A stretch of DNA of 64,000 bases, from contig CM049314.1 in NCBI GenBank assembly GCA_026874595.1, positions 73,856,300 through 73,920,299 on the forward strand, in the 5' to 3' direction. A program made the translations under genes and the position numbers. The DNA comes from Sipunculus nudus (lineage: Eukaryota > Annelida > Sipuncula > Golfingiida > Sipunculidae). The notes below the pieces were generated by a model. That model made no database searches, was not told where the DNA came from, and saw only the letters and a list, made by a program, of their open reading frames with translations. Below, piece by piece: positions 45,236-55,948 of the stretch. The first letter of the stretch is position 1; each line of letters opens with the position of its first letter.

Positions 45236-48229
45236 GGTAGGAAATAGAAGAGAAGACAATAGTGGTAGCAATATTTTATTCAGCTGTCCCAAATGTAGGT
45301 ACTGATTGTAAATTCGCTCCGCAAACAAGAATACGGCACTGAATATAAAATCTGTATAAACAGGCAGAGGTTCACCGGCCCTTGCGTCTTCCCAAACTAC
45401 ATGCTTTAGTGACCCTGCAAAAAAGTGTTATGATGTGTTCAAATAAAATGCCCAAGGAATTTTAAAGTGGACAGGAATGACTGAGTCGCAACCTACGCGT
45501 GTCCATTTCTAGATGATAGCTTGATTGTGTCTTTTGTCAAATCATTCCGTAGCGAAAGGTGGTGCGGTTTTAAAGGGGGGTTCTTAGTATTTGAGCTCCT
45601 CGCGGTGTCTCACCTGGAATTTCGGCGAAGTCTGGGTGCGGTTTTAATCGTAAGTGCGGTTTTAAGTGGAGATTTTCTGGTATATAAAGACGGCTGTACA
45701 TGGATTATAAATAATTGGTATCCATAGTCAAATTAATTCAAGATTTTGTCATCAGTGAGATGTATCTGTATTTCAATTTTGCATTCAATATGCATCTGTA
45801 TTAATTTTTAGTTGACCTGTGAGCTAATGCGATGGTATGACGGCGTTTGTCTTCTATACGTTAACCGGTACTGTTTTGAAAATGATTGGAGCTAGCATCA
45901 TGAAATTTAATGCAAAAAATTAGCCATCTGAAAATTTTCTTAGATTTTATAGAGGAAAAGCTAAAAAAAACCTTTAAAAATCTTCTCATCTGAAACACTC
46001 AAGCCAAATTGTTCAATATTTCACATAAATAATCTTTTATACCATCTCCCTCAATTTTGTTCCAATTGTTCAAGTTTGGTGAATTTTGGCCGAGTTACAG
46101 GAATTGAACTTAGTCATCTGTCCAAAAAGCATACTAAAATGACAGTCTCAGAAACAGCCAGAGCTATCATCACCAAATTTTTGCCAGTGTTGGTCACATG
46201 AATCATATATGAAATTCAGGTATTGGTGGCGCCACCTGAAATGACCTTTTTTTGTACAGGGTTCATTGGTCATCTGTACATTAATCCATAATTTCTCAGG
46301 AATAGCAGAAGCTACCATTCCCAGATTTTATGCAATAATCTGTCACATATCGAATTTTGTGGGATTCAGCTTATTTTTTTGCTATCTGCATTTACTTAGA
46401 TTTTATAGGGAAAAAGCTTCTTGTAGACGGTCCAGTCAAATTGTTCAATATTTTACATAAATGATCCCAGAGGCAAGCCCTCTCAAATTTGTTCAAATGG
46501 TTTGCATTTGATGAATTTTAGTGGAGTTACACAAATTTGAACAGTCATTTGGCCAAGTAAGCATACTGACATAGTACTCTCAGAATTGACAGAAGCTAGC
46601 ATTAACAGGTGTTGTGCAAATGTTGGTCACATGACTCATATTTGAAATTGCAGATTTTGTGGTGCCACCTACATTGACCTGTTTTTTATGGGCAAAAAAC
46701 CTCCTAATATTAGCCTCTTTCAGCTTAATGATGAAACTGTCAAGTTGAATTGTTCAATTTTTCAAAAGAATTATCCTAGGACATGGTTCTTTCAATCATA
46801 TCAGAATATACTGAGTTTGTTTGCCGAGTTTTGGTTGTGTTGTGAAAAGCTTAAGTTGGTCTTAAGCCATTATTATGTTTTTTGAAACTGAGGACTGCAG
46901 TAGTGTTCTTCTACAAAATTACTATTTCAATTATATCTTCTGTAACATTGCACAAAATTTTTCTTAGGTGGCCTTTGTTCAAGTTTACTAGAATGATTTT
47001 TGGCAGAACTATTGGACCTTTAACAATGAAAGTACTGCATCTTTTATTATTCTAGATATTTTGATAAAAGTTTATGAATATGTTGGCTTGAAAAAAAAAA
47101 ACATTTTAGCCAAAGTCTTCCAGTATGTGTAAACAGATACACCAACAGGCCAAGATTGAATCCGTATCTTTAAATAGGTTGAGAAACTGCCATCTGTTTC
47201 AGATTTGGCAACAGATCAAGAGTTAATTCAGTGCAGCCAGATATAGGTCAAAGAATTCAATCAGTGCAGCCAAGCACATGGCGTGTGATCACCTCATGAA
47301 TGACATGTGAACACCTCATGGGCACCATGTGATCACTTCATGGGTGTCAAGCCCCTCAGGGCAGGGCCCCTGCATGAGCTTATGCAATGGTGTGGCTACT
47401 ATTTCAGATTTGGCAACAGGCTAGAAGTCAGTCTGAATCTATTTATAGCTTTGGCAGACTGCCAACTGTATCAGATAAGGCAACAGGTCAAGAGTTCACT
47501 AAGTGTAGCAAGGTATGGGTCAGGAGTTTACTCAGTGCAGGAGCTGCATTCTATTTATAGCTTTGGCAGACTGCCAACTGTGTCAGATTATGCAACAGGT
47601 GAAGAGTTCACTCAGTGCAGCCAGGTACAGGTCAAAAGTTCACTCAGTCTAGCCAGGTGCAGGTCATGAGTTCACTCAGTGCAGCAGCCTGAGCAAGCAA
47701 TTTGTCACAGTTCATTAGGGGCAACAGCCTTTTCACCTAAGCCTGGTCAGCCCCATGCATCAGACTCAAGGTAAGTTTGATGTATTGGCCTGATATTATG
47801 AACTGTTTATGTGTATTTGATGGCTTTCTCGTTCACAAGACAGGTGTCGCCACCTACAATGACTTTGGCACAGTGTATGTGCCTGCTTATTACTACAGAG
47901 GAATTAGATATATCATCCTGAAATTGGGCATATTTATACCTATCGAATAGCTTTGTCGTATACAAGACTGGTGGGCCACCAACAATAATTTTTGCACAGT
48001 GTGTGTCCCTGCTTAGTTTTTTAGGAGGGGTTTGATATATCAGTCTGAAATTGGGCATATGTATATATCTCTGATAGCTTCTTTGTATACAAGACTGGTG
48101 GTGCCAGCTACAATCATTTTTGTGTTGTGTGCACCCATGCCAGAATTTCAGCAGTGATGATGTGTAATCCCGGCTGTAGATTTTCTGAAGAAACCTCAAA
48201 ATATCCACGGATTTCCGAGTATTGGGACT

Positions 48230-48535
48230 GCGGCATTTTTCCGAAGATTTATAAAATTCTTCGGAAAAAGCACCAAATCCTAAATCTTCGGATTTTTGCC
48301 GTAGATTCCGCACTTTTCCGCTGTAGATTCCGCACTTTTCTGTGGATTTCTGTCGCAGTTTCCCCACTTTTCCACACTTTTCCGCTGATTTCTGCTGCAG
48401 TTTCCGCACTTTTCCGTGGATTTCTGCCGCAGTTTTCGCACTTTTCTGAGGATTTCTGCCGCAGTTTCCGCACTTTTCCGAGGATTTCTCCCGCACTTTT
48501 CCGCAGATTTCTTCAACAGTTTCCATAGATGTTTT
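48230..48535. repeat. Left subterminal array of TTTCCGCACTTTTCCG units
   Basis: Units of roughly 16-32 bp with GATTTCTGCCGCAGTTTCCG and CACTTTTCC words recur about ten times. Open frames on both strands across it (up to 276 codons on the minus strand) are by-products. Confidence 0.85.
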
Positions 48536-48838
48536 TCTGCAGCTTGCCCACTCTTTCATGAAGGTTTCCTTTGGTAAATGAATTTCTGTGGCAATATTTT
48601 CTGAAATTGTAAAAATTCTAATTTTCTGAATAATCATAACAATCAGCTATATTTTGAGAATGTTGCCTTCCTTTTCTTCTTGAATATTAGAGTATTGCCA
48701 CACCTGCATCTGCTTATAGATGTAATAAATGAAAAACACTAAAAGAAGTAAACTGATTATTTATTAAAAAAATTATAATAAATATTAGTTAGTTTTGTTT
48801 TCTTTACAATGGCTTCAATAAGTCACTCCATTTGTGTC

Positions 48839-48883
48839 TCATATTTGCTTTGGTGGACCTTTCAAATATCCTGGTGATTTTAT
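48839..48883 (-). CDS. Candidate terminal exon carried by the 2.56 kb element
   Basis: On the minus strand a strong acceptor (long pyrimidine tract TTTTTCTTTCCAG) precedes 48883. In phase 0 from the exon ending at 49717 it reads IKSPGYLKGPPKQI and then a stop (48839-48841). AATAAA lies about 75 bp downstream (48760-48765). The support is splice sites, phase and poly(A) signal only; the product is not recognised. Confidence 0.3.
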   Translation of the reverse strand: MKSPGYLKGPPKQI

Positions 48884-49716
48884 CTGGAAAGAAAAAAAAA
48901 AATAATTTAGTGATCTTGCAAGAAACATCATATTGTGTAATTTTTTAAGACCTCTTTCATAGTAAAATAAGTATATTTTCAGACATGGAATTTTTCTATA
49001 AGATCTTTAAGTACTACAACTTTAAAACTGCAAGAAAGTCAATTAAGTGTAAACTGAATATTAATCAGAAACACTGAAAATTTTCTATTGACAAACAGTG
49101 CATTATGTTTTATATGTATCTTTCTCCAAGATTTGCTGGTAATTCCAACTCTTAAGGCAACACTTAAAATAACACTTTAAAAATTCCTGCACACATAAAA
49201 CTCATAAATAATGAATAAATATGGATGCACATGGTTTGTAAACAATTTCGAAAATATTCTTTTTAGGCCATAACAACAAATGCCCCAAATAAATACATAA
49301 CAGTGGTGTCATATATGGCAAGAAAATGCATATTGCTGATCTAAATTGAAAGATGTATCCTATTCATAAATAAAAAGGATATTTTGGTTGTAAATAGAAA
49401 GATGTTTACCATATTTAAGCTATTTAAGGATATTTCAGAATACCAGTTCAGTCTGTTGAATGACTCTTTGCATCATCAAATTTTCAATAACAATACTTTT
49501 ATGGTTAAAAAAATGTATTTTATAATAAGTAAGGATGAGGCATGATGATTCTCAAAATATACTTGAGGAAATACCCAGTGTTATAGGCCATCTAAGTCTA
49601 TACACATATAAACAGTACCCATTAGTGCTCATCCTCAGACAAGTAAATTAACAAGATATTTTGCATATTCTGTTCACATATTTTGAACTCAAATAAAATA
49701 GGTGGATATGCTTACA

Positions 49717-49937
49717 TGAGTTGTGTTCTCTTCATTCCTCCTGACCGTTAACCACTCCATTTTAACTGACCCTGCATTTATGAACTGTAAGCGTCTTGAT
49801 ACACTGCTTCCTGTAACCTGAGATGCTGGGGACTGGCCTTGCAAGGTCAAGATGGCTGGATGACAGTACTTGACAATGACATAGTACAGCTGCAGCTGGC
49901 TTCTGCCCAGGGTGCATGTACATGCCTTGTAACACAT
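49717..49937 (-). CDS. Candidate exon (about 74 codons) carried by the 2.56 kb element
   Basis: An open minus-strand frame runs MCYKACTCTLGRSQLQLYYV.., ..CHPAILTLQGQSPASQ.. to ..VRRNEENTTH and ends at CAT/GTAAGC, a consensus donor. The composition looks protein-like, unlike the low-complexity frames elsewhere. The start is uncertain: 49937 is the first ATG, but an acceptor-like AAAAG lies just upstream. It may be part of the transposon's own gene or a captured host fragment. Not recognised. Confidence 0.35.
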
Positions 49938-50125
49938 GGATCTTTTAATACATTATATATAATTAATACCTATTCATTTTAATGAGCTGTTTTTTAGTTC
50001 CAAGGGGAGCTGGTGAACACTTAATCTCAGGTTAAATCAAGACACTTGAAAAAAATTCATCAGAGAGAAATATATATGTGATACATTTATCCTTCAAAAC
50101 ATTATTTAATTTTTTATCCAGCTCC

Positions 50126-50132
<7 letters not shown>

Positions 50133-50175
<43 letters not shown>
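50133..50175. repeat. (AT)n microsatellite
   Basis: An uninterrupted AT dinucleotide run of about 20 repeats inside the 48169-50723 element, followed by a TG-rich tract. Confidence 0.9.
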
Positions 50176-50178
<3 letters not shown>

Positions 50179-50489
50179 TATGAGTGTGTGCATGTGTGTG
50201 TGTGCAGGAAAATGACACATATGAACAAATTATAATACACATTACCTCTATCACAAAATTGATTTGAACAGGAAATATTTATCTATATTTGTTTTGCTGA
50301 TGCTTTTCTAAACATATTGGTATGTTGGATGCCATATCTCTATTAAGAATGAAGTATATTATATTTTTTTTATAGTTTTTAACATGTAGCTAGACTTAGC
50401 ATTTTTCCCTTCAGGCCCAGTACTCCTCCATGTCCAAGTAAAATTTCTTTGTCCAGAAAGCCTTTTCACAGCCAAAAATTTTCTAAGTC

Positions 50490-50700
50490 CTAGAATTTTG
50501 TGGAAATTCGCGGAAATTTGCCGCACTTTCGGAAAAATGTGGATTTTTTTCCACACTTTTCCAAAGTGTTCGGAAAAGTGCAGATAAAAATCTTCAGAAA
50601 TCTTCCACAAATGCATGAAATCTGTGGAAAACTGCGGAAATCCATGGAATTCCGAAGTTTTCCGCGGAAATCCGTGGAAATTTAATTGACATACAGAAAT
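50490..50700. repeat. Right subterminal array, inverted relative to the left
   Basis: GGAAATTCGCGGAAATTTGC, CGGAAAAGTGCAG, GTGGAAAACTGCGGAAATCC and similar words are the complement of the left array units. Confidence 0.75.
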
Positions 50701-51961
50701 TTTTCGGAAAATCTACAGCCGGGATTGTTTTTATTCAAAATGTTTAGTACTTCCATTGTTCATATACATGAAAAGTAATGGTCCAGCATTGAAGCATTAA
50801 ACCTTGTGTATTTCCTAATGCACAGGTTCGAATTAGGCCTGTAGGCCTTGTTTAAATTTTTTACAATATTTTTCTCTATTTTTGAGACCTTAAAAGATGT
50901 GGTCACCTGTTAACAGGGCACAAATTGTAACCGCTTGACCTGGAATCTTCTTACTTTATCTCTAGAGAGGTCCATGAAAAGTCTCCATGGAAACCTGGAA
51001 TTAGGTCTCTGTTACCCATATTCTTCAAGCTATGGGGCTCCGAAGTACCTCCCAGAATAATGAAAAATTTTAAACAAAAGCTCAAGTGTCTGAACAACTA
51101 ATGCATTGATCACCATGATTCTTTACATGGATATTTGTCATGGAATGTTTCATCAGTTTCTGCAGACTGATAGCACCACCTGTATTTTATTTATTTTTTA
51201 CTATTATTTTCTCTATTTTTGAGACCTTTAAAGATGTGCTCATCCGTAAACAGGGCAGAAATTTATTAACCGCTGGATCTGGAATCTTCTAACAATACAT
51301 CCAGATAGGTCCATGAAAAGTCTCCATGGAAACATGGAATTAGGTCTCTGTTACCTGTATTCTTTAAGCGATGGGGCTCCGAAGTACCCCCCTCCCGAAT
51401 AACGAATAATAAATTGGATACAAGAGCTCAAGTATCTTAACAACTAATGCATTGATTACCATGATTCTTTGCATGGATATTTGTCATGGAATGTTTCATT
51501 AGTTACTGCAGACTGATGGCGCCAACTGTATTATGTTTTTTTTTTTTTACTATTTTTTTCTCTGTTTTTGAGCCAAAGTAGGGCACAAATCATAACCATT
51601 GGACCTGGAATCTTCTTACTTTAATTCCAGGGAGGTCCATGAGAAGTCTCCTTGGAAATGTGAAATTAGGTCTCCGTTACCCATATTTTTTTAGCTATGG
51701 TGCTTCTAAACATCCCTCTTTGATACAAAAGTAGGGCACAAATCATAACCATTTTGCCCAGAAATTTCTTACTTGACATCCAGAGAGTTCCTCAAAAGTT
51801 CTCCCCAGAAACTGAAATTCAGTCACTGTGACCTATATTCCCAGAGTTTTGAGGTATGTTTTAGCACCCCAGAAATAATGCAAAATACACACAAATTGCC
51901 AGTGCAAGGACATATTGTCAACATGTCAGTCTGCTGAGCGTCATGACCCATGGGTCACCTG

Positions 51962-52650
51962 TCGAAATATAAATTAACATAATTTTAGATACTGAATGAA
52001 GGTCTGCAAATTTGGTACTATGAAATAACAGACAAATATTAAAAGAATAGTTTTAAAAGAATATGTTTATAAATTAAATAGATAATACATGTGCCTGCGC
52101 ATGCAGTATGACTTTATCAAAGTGATTGTAGTACTGGTATGAGTTTATAGCATTGTAGGCTTCAATACCTTATGGGAAGTGAAAACACCATAAGCATATC
52201 ATGAACATTTTGGGTCTGTACTGCAACTACATCTGGTTCCATATTCTATTTTTCTTGAATGTGTGCTATTGCAATCTGTATGATTAAAATGCAAACTGGC
52301 TTGTAAAAATAAATCTAAGTACATGAATATGCATATCGATTGATGGATGTGAGATAGGATGTACATGTCAGTATAATAATACACAATTTATCTGTCTCAT
52401 AACATCAAACATTCCTCTGTTTATCCATGGTTTACTAATCAAAGGTCAGATTGTGCCAGGTAACTTATTTGGCTGTGACCTGCTCTGTCCAGTACTCTTA
52501 TGTAATTAGCACCAGTGGTCACTAGCAATGAGGCAGCTGGCCCATGCTTGTCTCAACAATAGGCACATCCTGGGCAATTACTTGACAAGAACTGAGTCTG
52601 TTCAGCATTATTTGCTGATATGCTTCATGATCAAGGGGCTCACAGGAAGT
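51962..52650. other. Intronic stretch, no feature seen
   Basis: A+T-rich; I see no repeat of the A-D types, gene or RNA. Confidence 0.35.
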
Positions 52651-54101
52651 AATAGAAAGTAATATGTATTACTCTATTACTTTGTCTTCTTTTTGTATTA
52701 CTATTCCTATTACAGCTAAGATTTTTTAGACTATTACTATTACATGGAAAGTTTTCTAATAAACCAGACAGGTGGAGCCACATGCTTTCCCGGTTTTGTA
52801 CAAAAAATAAATGCCCTTTTTCTCAAGAATGATTTGCCGTATTGGCCTGAATTGGTGCATAGCCATAGATCTTGGACTCCTCCATCTTGTACTCTAGACT
52901 AGTGGAGCCACCTGCAATCATTTTCCTGTGGTGTCCATCTGTACATGTGCTTTGGGTGAAAATTGCTCATATCTCAGGAGTGGTTCAAGGTATTGGTCTG
53001 AAATTTGGCATGTTCATCCATCTTAGGAAATTTTCTCCTAAACCAGACAGGTGGCACCACCTACCTTCCCTTTTTTCAGAATAAATTAAAGCCCTTTTTG
53101 AGGAGTGATTTGCCCTATTGGCCTGAAATTGTGCATATCCATAGATCTTGGAGTCCTTTATCTTGTACTCAAGACTTGTGGTGCCATCTGCATGCCTATA
53201 TGTGCTTTGGGTGAATTTTCTCATATGATCTTAGGAGTGGTTCAAGACATTGGTCTGAAATATGGCATGTCAATCTGTATTGGAGAGTTTTCTCATAAAC
53301 CAGACATTTCTAAGGACTCTTCACAAAATTCATGATTTTTTAGCACTCTGGCAGTCATTTTGCTCATTGTTCAACATTCCTTGAATTTAGCAGAGCGTAA
53401 TGGCCCATTGGCCACTAGTTAGATTTGGCACAGCCAAATTTCATTCTGTATCTGGTTAAAGCTTTGGCAGACTTTCAACTCTATCACATTAGGACACAGG
53501 TCAAGAGTTGAGTCTGTGCAGCCAGGTACAGGTTAGAGTTCACTTAGTGCAGTAGCTGCACCTGCACATTAGTTTTAGTTTGCTTTATGGCTCTCTTGTA
53601 CTCAAGACTGGTGTCGCCACCTACAATAATTTTTGCACAGCGTATTTCCTTGCTCATTTAATTCTCAAGAGGGATTTTGTAGCACTCTGGCAGACAGCCT
53701 GAAATTGTGCATGTCTTTACCTCTTGGATAGCTTCATCATATAAAAGACTGATTCCACCACCTACAAAAATTTTTGCACAGTGTATGTCCCTGCTTATTC
53801 TAAGGAAAATTATGACATGTCATCCTGAAATTGTGCATATCCAGATATCTCAAATAGTTTTGTTATATACAATACTTTTGGTGCCACCTCCAATTTTTTG
53901 TGAGTTTCATGCTTCTGTGCACATAGCTCAAGTGGTTTGAAGTATCTGCCTGCAGTTTTTCAGGTCCATACATCTTTGGTGGCTTTCTCATACACAAGAC
54001 TGATGGCGCCACCTACAATCATTTCGTGTTGTGTGCATCCATGCCAGTATTTCAGGAGTTTGTGTAATTGGTGCTTGTACTTGGGTTCAAAATATTTAGT
54101 A

Positions 54102-55448
54102 CAATAGAAGTTGATTATCCGAACACACTTGATCCTAAAAATTGTTCATCAGAAATGAAAACAAAGAACCAAAATTTAGACTATTTATCTGAAATCTGCA
54201 CAATGTAAAAAAATCCAGGAAAAATGTTACAAAAGATTGTCTGATTCAAAGCAAAGGAAGCCACATAACTGGTGATACTTAATGCAGATTTATTATTGCA
54301 CCCAAGCGTAGGCAGTAGGTGTGAAAATACCACCACGCCAGCCGGCGTTGTCCTCGCCTTAATTAGAATGCCAAGGCTGGGGTAATTGTACAAATAAAAT
54401 ATTACAACAGACCCTAAGTAAACGACAGCAGTGTGATAATATTAGCCTCGTTGATCCGTGTAGTTTTCACCTCAGCTTTGATCAGGGTGGCTTTTAAGGG
54501 TAGCTTTGATCTTCTTTCTTGTAGTCGCTAAGGCATTAAGTGCAGTGGTGAGCATAAGTTGAGTTTATGTGCGCCTCCGTTATTTACTCACATTTAAAGT
54601 CTTTTGGCCAGATTATTTCTGCCCAATTTGTGGGAATTTTGAAAAGCTAGAATCGTTGCTTACAACTGCAGTTGAGGAAGTCTGCAGTGAGCTTTATATA
54701 AATTATGCTACGAAGTTGATTAAACCATTGTAATAATCAATGTCAACAAGTTTTACTGCTCATCCTGTTTATTCTTTACGTGAATTTTTACATACTGTTC
54801 TTACTCGTCAATAGAGTCCATAAGCCATGTCCTGTCAGTTGATGACACATTGTCAATCCTTGCAAGACTTGACATGTGTACCAAGCCAACTAACCTCGCC
54901 AAAGAATTCAACATCAAAAGATTTAAGATCAGGGACATATACAATTTGTTTGATATATTTAAAATAAAGCTGTGTATATAAATGTGTTTACTTGTGCATT
55001 CAACGATCCTCACGCCTGTCATTTCAATAAAAATACAGTACAAATATAAAGGTTTCCATAGTTAACATATCTGCTGAGAGATGGCAGCACTTTCAAGGTC
55101 ATGGGAGGTCATTACAGTTATCATGGCAGCCACGCATGACATGATGTAGGTACGATACCTATTGTTTCCAGTGCAGGGTTGTTCACCAATAATTATGAAT
55201 TATATAATAATGTGTTCTATATAATAAATTTTTAAATAAAAATATGTTTAATATATTGTCACATGTTTATCAGGGGCTAGCTTAAGCAATTTTGGTCAGT
55301 CAGTACTTGGTAATGTCCCGAACTCTGTGGTAGGCCTAATCACGGTGATTCCCAGAGTAATTTTATCTGAAATTGTTCTTCCGAATGATCATTCATCCGA
55401 AATGAAAGCTTTTCCTCGCAAGTCTTTCAGATAAACAATGCTCTACTG
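54102..55448. mobile_element. Pogo/Tigger-like DNA transposon, TA target duplication
   Basis: The ends CAATAGAAGTTGATTATCCG (54102) and, in reverse, CAGTAGAGCATTGTTTATCT (55448) resemble pogo/Tigger ends of the CAGTAGAA..GATTATCCGAA kind and are flanked by TA. The empty site TTTAGTACTTGCATTG is at about 28508-28523. It contains a remnant of a helix-turn-helix coding stretch (see 54880-54939). Confidence 0.75.
54880..54939 (+). pseudogene. Remnant of a pogo-type transposase helix-turn-helix
   Basis: In one + frame the sequence reads TKPTNLAKEFNIKRFKIRDI, resembling the CENP-B/pogo N-terminal HTH pattern (LA-x-EF-x-I/V-x-x-x-x-I-x-x-I). No longer frame surrounds it, so the transposase is dead. 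The match is short and recognised by eye. Confidence 0.45.
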
Positions 55449-55684
55449 TACTTGCATTGTACATGTTCATTTCACACATTGTTATCATGGAAGCATTATA
55501 CCATATATCCCATTGCACCGGTTACCATTAGGCCTGTTAGCCTTGTTAATTAATAACATTGCAAATTGGCAGTAACATTTGGGTAACATTTTCAAATACA
55601 ATTTTATATAAAAAAAAATCAACTTCCCTTTTCTGTATGCTAGGATTTTATAAATCTATCATAACTTAAACTATGAGGCCATTT

Positions 55685-55717
55685 CAGCTAAGCACCATGA
55701 CCCATGGGTCCCTTGTT
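55685..55717 (+). mobile_element. Family A 3' terminus abutting exon 4
   Basis: CAGCTAAGCACCAT, palindrome GACCCATGGGTC (55699-55710), CCTTGTT. The T-rich DNA right after it is the pyrimidine tract of exon 4. The upstream 55548-55640 matches 36495-36590. Confidence 0.75.
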
Positions 55718-55730
55718 TTGTTTTTAATAG

Positions 55731-55901
55731 GTTATAGGGCATACACTGAGACAGATTTTATGTGGAATCCAGTTGAAGCTTTCAAGTTGCATGATGAAGA
55801 AAACCTGGAAATATTCGGACACCATGTTGGACTTTTCATCAGCAGTGGGGTGATGATCCTTAGAAAATACTGGGCATGGCATTCCAGCTTCTGCAAAAAA
55901 T
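55731..55901 (+). CDS. Internal exon 4: C-terminal half of the C-type lectin-like domain
   Basis: This 171-bp exon (phase 1 to phase 1) continues the CTLD: G-YRAYTETDFMWNPVEAF matches the strand after WIG with the W-x-W/WxxP region, and YWAWHSSFCKK matches the terminal W-N/H-D..C segment. The EPN/QPD sugar motif is absent and the WND triplet reads WHS, so a calcium-dependent sugar site is unlikely; this inference rests on family knowledge. The acceptor is GTTTTTAATAG (ends 55730). The donor I prefer is AAAAAAT/GTAAAG at 55902, because it keeps phase 1 and joins to exon 5 to give KKYCEQYL. Reading through to 56002 is open but lacks a better donor. The pyrimidine tract directly follows a Helentron-like 3' end (55685-55717). 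Confidence 0.78.
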
Positions 55902-55948
55902 GTAAAGCTCATTTTCTTCATATAACAGTTATCTCTTTCACACAGACT

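Larger units (their letters stand above)
43558..45680. mobile_element. 2.12 kb DNA transposon, TA target duplication, related to 37319-39575
   Basis: The ends CCGTTAAATCTCCACTTAAA (43558) and, in reverse, CCAGAAAATCTCCACTTAAA (45680) are flanked by TA. The empty site GGGTATATAAAGACGG is at about 26046-26060. The word TGCGGTTTTAA repeats near both ends. The interior 43840-44560 matches 38000-38720 of the other element, so the two are relatives with diverged ends. No transposase frame is present. Confidence 0.8.
48169..50723. mobile_element. 2.56 kb element with CCCGGCTGTAGATTTTC ends and inverted subterminal arrays
   Basis: CCCGGCTGTAGATTTTC at 48169 is matched in reverse by GAAAATCTACAGCCGGG ending at 50723, flanked by AT on both sides. 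The family B copy at 28470-28500 (GTGTAATTGTTTC) shows the empty site. Arrays of TTTCCGCACTTTTCCG (left) and CGGAAAAGTGCGG-like words (right, complementary orientation) lie just inside. There is no transposase frame. It carries a candidate minus-strand gene fragment. The superfamily is unassigned. Confidence 0.75.
42309..50852 (+). mobile_element. Family B Helentron-like element carrying two DNA transposons
   Basis: The head AGCGAACCTGTGAGCTTTTG is at 42309; a head-like internal word is at 45810 (as at 26178 in the other B copy); the 3' end CACAGGTTCGAATT, AGGCCTGTAGGCCT, TGTT is at 50821-50852. Subtracting the 2.1 kb insert, head-to-internal-head spacing is about 1380 bp, close to the 1389 bp seen between 24789 and 26178. 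Confidence 0.8.
41586..51961 (+). mobile_element. Family A Helentron-like element enclosing family B
   Basis: The head AGCTCAGCTGACT..GTA..AGTCATCTGAGCT is at 41586, followed by a (TCTG)n microsatellite and family A units. It is interrupted in the T run after CCTGTATTTTT at 42308, resumes at about 50853 (AAATTTTTTACAATATTTTT), and ends CAGTCTGCTGAGCGTCATG, GACCCATGGGTC, ACCTGT at 51961. Confidence 0.8.
52740..55547 (+). mobile_element. Family B element (3' part) interrupted by a pogo-like transposon
   Basis: Units with GGTGG..GCCACC and CAGCCAGGTACAGG words match the B body. It is interrupted at TTTAGTA (54101), resumes CTTGCATTGTACATG at 55451, and ends CACCGGTTACCATT, AGGCCTGTTAGCCT, TGTT at about 55515-55547. 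Confidence 0.7.

Noticed and set aside
45002-45328. 108-codon minus-strand frame
   Set aside because: It covers a tRNA-derived SINE-like fragment within a transposon and shows no protein-like pattern.
47807-48637. 276-codon minus-strand open frame
   Set aside because: It runs through the TTTCCGCA array, crosses the transposon border at 48169 and enters family B body, so it cannot be one gene.
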